From: JAQUQI01 sp041650035
Lineage (GTDB): Bacteria; Omnitrophota; Gorgyraeia; JABMRG01
Assembly (NCBI GenBank): GCA_041650035.1
Contig: JBAZLY010000014.1
Location: 1-26,253, forward strand
Direction: 5' to 3'
DNA: 26,253 nucleotides
Shown: positions 20,274 to 26,253 of the stretch, in pieces
Numbering within the stretch: the first letter of the stretch is position 1
How the letters are laid out: each line of letters starts with the position of its first letter
Notes under the pieces: model-generated
The model's input: the letters and a program-made list of their open reading frames with translations, nothing else
What the model was told of the DNA's origin: nothing
Database searches by the model: none
Program-made: the position numbers and the translations under genes

Positions 20274-21431
20274 ATGAGTAGATTTTTTTGGAGGCATAGC
20301 AGGCATATCATGAAATATGCGGTGTCTGTCGCCGTTTGCCTGATTGTCGCCTTTATGTTACCGTCAGCTATTTCATATGATCATAATACCCTATGCGGTA
20401 ATCTATTTTTAAGGGCAACGTCTTTAAGCAATAGCGGTATAGACCCGCGTATATTGTTTGAAGAACAAGGGCCTGTCAAGTTCGGTGGCCAGGGTGGCAA
20501 GCAGGATTATGAAACCACGGTTCTGACATTTGAAGGCTGTGTTGAGAGAATTGATTTTTCCACTGGAAAAGTTAAGGAAATCCCTGCAGGAACGGAGTTT
20601 GACGGAAAGGGAGGTCTTAAACTTCTTACTGCTAAGCAAAAGGACGTTCCCCCCGAATTTCGCGGCACGCCTCTTGATGAGGTGTCCGCGCAATTTGAAC
20701 TTTCGCAAAAAATAGCCTTAAGTGCGACAGACGAACTTGAAGGGTTTCTGGACGATAAAGTAATAGAGATCAATGTGGATATGCTGCCCGACCCCGTCAC
20801 GGGTGCTGATTCAGAGGGTATTACCAGGGGGGTATTGGATGTTATCGCGCATAAGATGTTATCTTTTAAAAGGGACAGCAGGTTTTCAGGTAAATTACAC
20901 ATTGGTTTTATATCAAGGTCTGGTGATGCAGTCAAGCTGGAGAATATACTCCGGCAATTCAAGGAATTGGATACGGTAAAATATCATGCGCTTGACAATA
21001 TGCTTGCTGTTAAGGCCCGGTCTGCCCGGCCGGGTGATAAGATAACTATTTCGTATTTGGATGATAATGGATTATTTTTAAACCCGGCCCTGATGTTAAT
21101 GAGCCGGGCTGTTACTGAAGAAGGGGTGATGGCATATCCCTGGCATGCCTTTATTGACCTTGCCGTGGGTGTCCTTTCTATTGACCGATCCTTGCCCCTG
21201 GACCGGCAGCAAGCGGCAGTTGATTCCATCAAGATGATATTCCAGGACTTGTTTAAGGGTGTCATTGATACCGGTTCATTAGATAGTCTGCTGAAGAGTT
21301 TTTTAAGCCGCGATATAGAGGTGTCTGTTATAGCGGCCCGGCAATTGGCATTGCCTGCTTTGCAGGTAATTGATTATGCTGAGATAGAGGAACTGAACAG
21401 GATGATGCGGGAGGTTGCCTCCAATGCTTAA
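20274..21431 (+). CDS. Exported protein of unknown function, first gene of the CHASE2-GGDEF operon
   Basis: A 385-residue protein with an N-terminal signal or anchor (about residues 13-34, 'KYAVSVAVCLIVAFMLPSAI'). The rest is soluble, mixed helix and strand, and I do not recognise a domain. Towards the C-terminus helical, leucine-rich stretches (about 320-385) may mediate interactions. GGAG at 20264-20267 is the ribosome binding site. The stop overlaps the next gene by eight bases, so its expression is tied to the FecR-domain protein and the cyclase, suggesting a periplasmic partner in the same signalling pathway (inference). Confidence 0.65.
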   Translation: MSRFFWRHSRHIMKYAVSVAVCLIVAFMLPSAISYDHNTLCGNLFLRATSLSNSGIDPRILFEEQGPVKFGGQGGKQDYETTVLTFEGCVERIDFSTGKVKEIPAGTEFDGKGGLKLLTAKQKDVPPEFRGTPLDEVSAQFELSQKIALSATDELEGFLDDKVIEINVDMLPDPVTGADSEGITRGVLDVIAHKMLSFKRDSRFSGKLHIGFISRSGDAVKLENILRQFKELDTVKYHALDNMLAVKARSARPGDKITISYLDDNGLFLNPALMLMSRAVTEEGVMAYPWHAFIDLAVGVLSIDRSLPLDRQQAAVDSIKMIFQDLFKGVIDTGSLDSLLKSFLSRDIEVSVIAARQLALPALQVIDYAEIEELNRMMREVASNA

Positions 21432-21909
21432 ACATGCCTATACATTATGCCTGTGTTTTTTATTAATGCTTATTACCCCTGCCATGGCCGCCTGGGATGA
21501 GCCTGCCGCGGTCCTTTATAACGGGGTAATAACCGGCGTGCACGGAGAGGCTGATATCAAAAAATCGGGTGCTCAATCTTGGACGATTGCGAGCCAGGGG
21601 TATCGTCTGTCGCAATCCGATGTTATTAAAATAAGGGACGGCGCGTTTGTGGATATGCAATTTAGCAGGAAGGGCAAGGCTTCTTTTAAGCTTAGATTGC
21701 GGGATAATTCACAACTTACGTTTACCAGTCTTCAGGCAGGGGATGCGGATTCTCGCGAAAATATAATGCTTGATCTGGCGATTGGTGATATACTAATCAG
21801 GGTTGATAAATTACCGGCCCAGTCAAAGTTTAGGGTAAGGACACCGACATCAATGGTTGGCGTGAAGGGGACGAGGTTTGAGGTCAGGTATGGCAGGCCA
21901 GGAGAGTAA
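21424..21909 (+). CDS. Exported FecR-domain protein
   Basis: A 161-residue protein. A signal peptide (cleavage after ITPAMA) is followed by a FecR domain: 'YRLSQSDVIKIRDGAFVDM', 'LRLRDNSQLTF', and the closing 'FRVRTPTSMVGVKGTRFEV' that is highly typical of the family. Stand-alone periplasmic FecR domains of this kind are not the FecR anti-sigma regulators of iron dicitrate uptake; they probably bind ligands or proteins. ATG at 21424 is placed by GGGAGG at 21409-21414 (9-base gap). The TTG at 21415 directly abuts that site and is unlikely. Its end overlaps the cyclase gene by 20 bases, so the pair is tightly coupled. Confidence 0.83.
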   Translation: MLKHAYTLCLCFLLMLITPAMAAWDEPAAVLYNGVITGVHGEADIKKSGAQSWTIASQGYRLSQSDVIKIRDGAFVDMQFSRKGKASFKLRLRDNSQLTFTSLQAGDADSRENIMLDLAIGDILIRVDKLPAQSKFRVRTPTSMVGVKGTRFEVRYGRPGE

Positions 21910-23698
21910 GAAAAGATCCGGCAGGAAAAGATTTTTTAAAAAGATTATACTGCGCGGACTCAGGTTTTTTAAGAGGTATTCCGTAAAAAGATACGCGATA
22001 ACTTTCGCCTGCTGTGTTGTCGCGTTATTTTTATTCCAGGTACACCTGCTTGACAAGGTTGAGCTTATCCTGCTCGATTACAGATTTCGCTTGAAACCCT
22101 CGCCGCCAATGAACGAGGAAATAGTATCTATTGATATTGCCCAAGACAGTATCGAACATCTCGGCCGATGGCCCTGGGACAGAAACTGGCATGCCGGGAT
22201 GATAACGGCGTTAAAGGAGTTCAACGCGCGGGCGGTATTTTATGATGTAATATTCAGCGAACCGACGAGTGATGCCTATGACGCGGTTATGTCGGAGTCT
22301 TTAACCCATGCGGGCAATGTCTATTTGCCATACGTTTTTAACGTTGAGGCAATGGATTCCCGGCGCCCGATAACCGACGATGATATATATGGGGTAGACG
22401 CCAGTATACCGCAATTTGCCCTCCTCGCCAAAGGGACAGGGTTTATCAATATACTGCCTGACCCTGACGGTATTTTGCGCAGGGTGCCTCTTATTATCGA
22501 ATATGGCGGCAAGCGTTATCTTCAGGCGGCCCTTTGCTTAGCTTGTGATTTATTGGGTGTTGCCGAAGGCGAGATAGTTGTAAAAAAGGGAAAATACATA
22601 AGGTTGATCGTTAAGGGCAAGGAAGGCATTGCCGCGCGCAATATAGATATACCCATAGATGCAAATTATCAGATGATGATAAACTGGCCCAGCCGGTGGA
22701 AGGAGAGTTTCAAGCACTTTTCATTTCTTGATGTGCTAAGGTCGTTTTCGATGGTCTATAAGAATCAGCGCCCTCTCATCCAGCCAGGGTTTTTCAAAGG
22801 CAAGATATGCGTTGTCGGAATGTCTGTTTCCGGTCTTATAGACATAAAGCCTACGCCGCTTGAGCCGCTGTATCCCGCCATGGGTGTTAATGCCTGCGTT
22901 TTGGATAATATATTAAGGTCTGATTTTTGCCGTCCCGCGGACGGCGTCCTGACCGCGCTTCTTATTATCTTAATGGCCTTTTTTACTACATTGCTTTTGT
23001 CATTATATCATCCGGTCAGGGGGCTTGTGTCGGTTGTTGTGTTATTATCCTGTTTTAGCGCTGCCTCGATAGCCGTCTTTTTATATTTCGGCTTGTGGGT
23101 TAATATAACTTATCCAGCGTTCGCGATGATATTTACTTATACCGGGATAATGATTTACAATGAATTCAGGATTATGCTTGAAAAAAAACGATTCTTTGAT
23201 ATGGCGATAACGGACGCCCTTACCGGATTGTATCAAAAATCTCATTTCAACACGTTGATGAAATCTGTCTTTGCCGATAGACGTTCATGCAGGAATAAAA
23301 AAGGCAGGATGTCATTGATAATAGCTGATATAGACCATTTTAAGCAGATTAACGATACATACGGCCACCTGTTCGGTGATGTGGTTTTAAAGAACGTTGC
23401 CAGGACGATTAAATCGGCCTGCCGCCCTCTTGATATATGCGCGCGTTATGGCGGAGAAGAGTTCATAATAATGCTTCCGCAGACAACGATTAAAGAGGCG
23501 GTATCCTTTGCCGAAAGGATCAGAAAGGCTGTTGAGGCCAAGACGTTCAGGTATATGAAGCGCTCATGCAAGGTAACTATAAGTCTCGGGGTGGCTGAAC
23601 TTGACCAGGAAAGGAACCAGCAGCTGCTCGTGCAAAAGGCGGACATGGCCTTATACCAGGCCAAGGCCCGCGGTAGAAATATTGTCTGCAGGGGTTAA
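21890..23698 (+). CDS. CHASE2-domain diguanylate cyclase (GGDEF)
   Basis: A 602-residue membrane signalling protein. An N-terminal membrane helix (about 36-55) precedes an extracytoplasmic CHASE2 sensor domain (about 56-360, 'VSIDIAQDSIEHLGRWPWDR', 'FINILPDPDGILRRVPL'). Three membrane helices (about 365-440) follow, then a GGDEF domain starting 'ITDALTGLYQKSHF'. The active site is GGEEF, so c-di-GMP synthesis is expected, and an RPLD sequence exactly five residues before it provides the product-inhibition I-site. ATG at 21890 follows GAGG (21880-21883). A TTG at 21878 gives four more residues. With the adjacent FecR-domain gene it makes a sensor pair, possibly with FecR delivering the signal to CHASE2 in the periplasm (inference). 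Confidence 0.9.
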   Translation: MAGQESKKRSGRKRFFKKIILRGLRFFKRYSVKRYAITFACCVVALFLFQVHLLDKVELILLDYRFRLKPSPPMNEEIVSIDIAQDSIEHLGRWPWDRNWHAGMITALKEFNARAVFYDVIFSEPTSDAYDAVMSESLTHAGNVYLPYVFNVEAMDSRRPITDDDIYGVDASIPQFALLAKGTGFINILPDPDGILRRVPLIIEYGGKRYLQAALCLACDLLGVAEGEIVVKKGKYIRLIVKGKEGIAARNIDIPIDANYQMMINWPSRWKESFKHFSFLDVLRSFSMVYKNQRPLIQPGFFKGKICVVGMSVSGLIDIKPTPLEPLYPAMGVNACVLDNILRSDFCRPADGVLTALLIILMAFFTTLLLSLYHPVRGLVSVVVLLSCFSAASIAVFLYFGLWVNITYPAFAMIFTYTGIMIYNEFRIMLEKKRFFDMAITDALTGLYQKSHFNTLMKSVFADRRSCRNKKGRMSLIIADIDHFKQINDTYGHLFGDVVLKNVARTIKSACRPLDICARYGGEEFIIMLPQTTIKEAVSFAERIRKAVEAKTFRYMKRSCKVTISLGVAELDQERNQQLLVQKADMALYQAKARGRNIVCRG

Positions 23699-23818
23699 AA
23701 ATGCCCGGTATCGGGATAAGACCTGGGCTTGTCCGGACGGTCTTGAGCTTTTGGTGATTATAAGTATCCCCGGAAATCCGTTGCCAAATACCGGCGTGAT
23801 GGCTATAATCAAAATGAC

Positions 23819-23859
23819 AAAATGCGTGCCGGTATGCCTTAGAACCGGTATGCCATTTT
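23819..23859. terminator. Possible terminator hairpin after the cyclase gene
   Basis: AAAATG (23819-23824)/CATTTT (23854-23859) encloses CCGGT (23829-23833)/ACCGG (23844-23848), giving a two-part stem with flanking A and T runs, as in a bidirectional intrinsic terminator. The two stems are separated by unpaired bases and the T-run is part of the stem, so confidence is limited. Confidence 0.4.
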
Positions 23860-23880
23860 CGCGCTCACGCACCTATTGCA

Positions 23881-24303
23881 ATGAAAAAAATGCGCTATAA
23901 TACCGGCAAGCCCAAAGCGGAAGGCCTTATTCAGAGAATGCGCCTTTTAGGCGTAAGCGAGAATGATATTGATGAAAAATTTATTCTCTCGTCGGGAAAA
24001 GGCGGACAGCATATTAATAAGGTTTCTACCGCTGTTTTTATTAGGCATAAAAAAAGCGGTATAAGGATAAAATGCGGTAGTACCCGTTCCCAGTCAGCTA
24101 ACAGGTTTTTGGCCCGTAAGCGTCTAACGGATAGGATCGAATGCCTCATCAAAGGGGACATGTCGAGACTGAATGAAAAGATAACAAGGATCAGAAGGCA
24201 AAAGAGAAAGCGCAGCCAGAGGTCCAAGTTGAAACTTCTAAAATTTAAGACTATGCGCGCGCGTAAAAAAACGCAGCGCAGGTTACCCGCGGAAGAATAT
24301 TAA
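23881..24303 (+). CDS. RF-1 domain (GGQ) peptide release factor-like protein, possible ribosome rescue factor
   Basis: A 140-residue protein that keeps only the peptidyl-tRNA hydrolysis part of a class I release factor. LSSGKGGQHINKVSTAV contains the GGQ motif (41-43), and 'GSTRSQSANRFLARKRL' corresponds to the following RF helix. There is no codon-recognition domain. The C-terminal 45 residues are extremely Arg/Lys-rich ('RRQKRKRSQRSKLKLLK'), like the tail that lets ArfB/ICT1 enter the empty mRNA channel, whereas the GGQ region looks closer to C12orf65/RF1. Release of stalled nascent chains is the likely role. No ribosome binding site is evident before ATG 23881. Confidence 0.82.
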   Translation: MKKMRYNTGKPKAEGLIQRMRLLGVSENDIDEKFILSSGKGGQHINKVSTAVFIRHKKSGIRIKCGSTRSQSANRFLARKRLTDRIECLIKGDMSRLNEKITRIRRQKRKRSQRSKLKLLKFKTMRARKKTQRRLPAEEY

Positions 24304-24369
24304 CAAGGCAGAGCTTTCTTTGCGCGAATAGACAGCCCGAAAATAACCCAAGGATAGACAGCGGATAAT

Positions 24370-25947
24370 ATGCGTAATTTTTTCGGTAGGTTCAGGGTCA
24401 AATTAATAATATCTTTTATAGGTGTTGTGGCTATCGTATGCCTTGTATCAGGGGTATTTGCCTTTCACTATGCCTCGAATTTCGCAATCAATAGTATCAG
24501 GGGCAATTTGATAGAGATTGCTCAAATAGCGGCATCCGGGGTTGATGCCGACAAGCTCTTGTCAATACCGCTTGACGTTTCAGGATCGCATTCCGCGGCA
24601 TACAGGCAGATAGAGGAAGGCCTCTCCCTTGTCCAGTCAAAGGCCCCGTCCGTGAAGTATATTTATATATTCAGAAAAGACGAGGTCAAACGCGACACGT
24701 TAAGATTTGTTCTTGATGTTGATATTGACGGAGAAGGCGCCGGAAACACTGCCCGGCCGGGTGATGAATACGACGCATCAAATTTTCCCGAGCTTTTAAA
24801 GGGTTTTGTCTCTCCATCGGCGGATATGGCGGTCACAAGCGATGCCTGGGGGCAGTTCCTTTCGGGTTATGCCCCGATTCGAGATAGGGGTGGAATGTCT
24901 GTAGCTGTCCTTGGAGTTGATATGAAGGCTAAGGATGTGCGCCAGATAGAGGCGGGTGTGAAAAGGCATCTTTTGCTAAGTCTGGCATTAGGAATCATAT
25001 TGTCTTTGATGTTTGCTTATTTTTTATCGGGCGGGATGTCTTATAAGGTGATGGCACTCAAAGAGGGTTTTCAAAGAGTTGCTACCGGGGATCTTGAATA
25101 CTCGGTAAAAATCAAAGGCAATGATGAGTTGTCGGAACTGGCGGTTTATTTTAACAAGATGTCAGTTGATTTGAAGCAATACATCGCAAGATTACAGAAA
25201 ACTACATCTGATAAGGAGAGATTATTAAGCGAACTTAACATAGCCAAAAATATCCAGCAGGGGTTTTTGCCGGATTCAATGCCGGCGATGCCGGGGGTTG
25301 ATATATCTGCTGTGACTGTTCCCGCGATGACGGTTGGCGGCGATTTTTATGATTTTATATTGATAGATGATAATCGTGTCGGGATAGTGATAGCGGATGT
25401 GTCCGGCAAGGGTGTTCCCGCGGCTCTTTTTGCAGCCCTATCAAGGGCTATAATAAGGTCAAATGCCTCACTATTTGATTCCCCGCATATGATGGTTGAG
25501 CACGCTAATGCGCGCCTGCTGGAACTATCACGAAGCAGCATGTTTGAAACATTTTTTTACGCCGTGCTCGACACGGCACATATGACTTTTAGTTATGCCA
25601 ATGCGGGGCACAATCCGCCTTTCGTGTTAAGCGCACCTTCCATGGAGGCTATACTGTTAAAGGCTCAGACTATGCCTATAGGCATCAGGCCGGGTATGGG
25701 GATAGAGACCAAGACGCGGGTCATTAATAGGCAGGACATGATTGTATTGTATACCGATGGTGTCACGGAATCGAGGAACATAAAAAATGAGGAATACGGC
25801 GTGGGCAGGTTGGTAAAAATTCTTCAGGAGAATGCCTCAATGGGATCAAATGACATCATAAATAAAATAAAAGAGGATATAAGGATATTCGCGCGGGGCA
25901 AAGAACAGCATGACGATATAACATTGGTTGTCGTTAAGGTAGTATAG
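24370..25947 (+). CDS. Membrane sensor with HAMP domain and SpoIIE/RsbU-type PP2C phosphatase
   Basis: A 525-residue protein with two membrane helices (about 10-33 and 200-220) around a periplasmic sensor domain of Cache-like size. A HAMP linker (about 221-275, 'VATGDLEYSVKIKGNDELSEL') and a coiled-coil 'SELNIAKNIQQGFLPDSMP' lead to the SpoIIE phosphatase domain. Metal-binding motifs are GGDFYDF (323-329) and ADVSGKGVPAALF (342-354), with 'YTDGVTES' and the terminal 'HDDITLVVV'. Such proteins dephosphorylate STAS-domain anti-sigma antagonists in partner-switching cascades; no STAS or HPK gene is in view, so its partner is elsewhere. Its end overlaps the dead minus-strand gene by 14 bases. Confidence 0.9.
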   Translation: MRNFFGRFRVKLIISFIGVVAIVCLVSGVFAFHYASNFAINSIRGNLIEIAQIAASGVDADKLLSIPLDVSGSHSAAYRQIEEGLSLVQSKAPSVKYIYIFRKDEVKRDTLRFVLDVDIDGEGAGNTARPGDEYDASNFPELLKGFVSPSADMAVTSDAWGQFLSGYAPIRDRGGMSVAVLGVDMKAKDVRQIEAGVKRHLLLSLALGIILSLMFAYFLSGGMSYKVMALKEGFQRVATGDLEYSVKIKGNDELSELAVYFNKMSVDLKQYIARLQKTTSDKERLLSELNIAKNIQQGFLPDSMPAMPGVDISAVTVPAMTVGGDFYDFILIDDNRVGIVIADVSGKGVPAALFAALSRAIIRSNASLFDSPHMMVEHANARLLELSRSSMFETFFYAVLDTAHMTFSYANAGHNPPFVLSAPSMEAILLKAQTMPIGIRPGMGIETKTRVINRQDMIVLYTDGVTESRNIKNEEYGVGRLVKILQENASMGSNDIINKIKEDIRIFARGKEQHDDITLVVVKVV

Positions 25948-26253
25948 CCCGCCGCCGCGCGGGACTGTATCGATACCTCACTATTGACACAATAAGACAG
26001 GCCGAGGTCATAAGCTTAAGAGTGCCTATCACGATACAGCTGTTAAATACCCCCAAAAGAGGCAGTAAAAGAATACCTCCTGTTAAACCCCCGCGCATCC
26101 GCCAAGCATATCCGCGCTATAAATCAAACCGGCAGTTTTGCCCACGCCATACTTATTTTTGCCCAAGCGCTATTTTATTTGCCAAAGGGAATTGAGCGCC
26201 GGTGATCATCCCGGAGAGCGCGTATATTATTATGAATACAATTTTATAATAAA
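25934..26253 (-). pseudogene. Frameshifted C-terminal part of a spermidine-synthase-family membrane protein, cut by the window edge
   Basis: Read on the minus strand, three frames give one continuous protein end. YALSGMITGAQFPLANKIAL runs from the window edge to a TAA at 26153-26155. 'YGVGKTAGLIYSADMLGG' then runs to a TAA near 26084. 'LTGGILLLPLLGVFNSCIV' and onward ends at the stop 25934-25936. The FPLANK...GK.AGLIY.AD.LGG..GG pattern is that of multi-spanning proteins fused to or related to spermidine synthase. The second shift is repaired by one more G in a run of five (26088-26092), the first by a short indel in an A-run near 26156-26160. It may be a real pseudogene or sequence error. 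Confidence 0.65.

Noticed and set aside
23601..23900. 99-codon plus-strand ORF across the end of the cyclase gene
   Set aside because: Its first third is out of frame inside the GGDEF domain and the rest covers the repeat-rich gap; no ribosome binding site or recognisable product.
1..26253. tRNA, rRNA, CRISPR array, insertion sequence or nitrogenase genes
   Set aside because: I looked in the gaps and found no cloverleaf, regularly spaced repeats, transposase or nif structural genes. NafY/NifX-like names reflect a fold, not nitrogen fixation here.

Overview
The window looks like a piece of a chromosome from an uncultured anaerobic bacterium with a Gram-negative type envelope. Ferredoxin-insert MinD ATPases, NafY/NifX-like proteins, a DUF5320 protein and a DUF169 protein point to an anaerobe. 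An ECF sigma/anti-sigma/Spy-like set, FecR, CHASE2 and NhaP2-type proteins point to a periplasm. A candidate-phylum lineage such as Omnitrophota would fit, but this is an impression from gene content, not a proof. Every intact gene reads on the + strand; the only minus-strand coding material is a broken gene entering from the right edge.

Left part (about 1-10800) is AT-rich. After a short ORF run into by a palindromic repeat (26-130), a Fur-family regulator sits behind a near-consensus promoter whose start region is covered by a 19-bp Fur box (295-313). A second, weaker Fur box (821-839) precedes a series of small proteins that begin with the same M-P-x-x-D-x-T-G-P signature (863, 979, 2410); the Fur protein carries this signature too. 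They are interleaved with two NafY/NifX-like proteins, a methyltransferase, two MinD-type ATPases with ferredoxin inserts, a CoA-disulfide-reductase-like flavoprotein, DUF169 and DUF89 proteins and a metallo-beta-lactamase-fold protein. A frameshifted CoA-binding-domain gene lies at about 4132-4477. A pyruvoyl-enzyme (SpeD-like) gene, thioredoxin, a J-domain protein and a second methyltransferase complete this part. My reading is an iron-responsive metal or Fe-S cofactor handling locus; its actual chemistry is unknown.

The right part (about 10800-26253) is visibly richer in G+C and reads like ordinary chromosome. It holds a membrane-anchored unknown protein, a double peptidoglycan-binding-domain protein, a CNNM/CorC-type transporter and an NhaP2-type antiporter. 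Next come an ECF sigma / zinc-finger anti-sigma / Spy-like module with a recognisable ECF promoter, a secreted DUF6515 protein, an RlmD-like rRNA methyltransferase and a His-rich membrane protein. A three-gene overlapping operon (secreted unknown, FecR-domain protein, CHASE2-GGDEF cyclase) follows, then a GGQ release-factor-like protein and a HAMP-SpoIIE phosphatase. The right edge (25934-26253) carries the frameshifted C-terminus of a spermidine-synthase-type membrane protein on the minus strand.

The points most worth following up are the shared N-terminal signature linking a Fur regulator to the small glycine-rich proteins of its own neighbourhood, the lone SpeD-like enzyme with an intact Ser/His/Cys set, the ECF promoter, and several one-base disruptions. 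No tRNA, rRNA, CRISPR array or insertion sequence was recognised.
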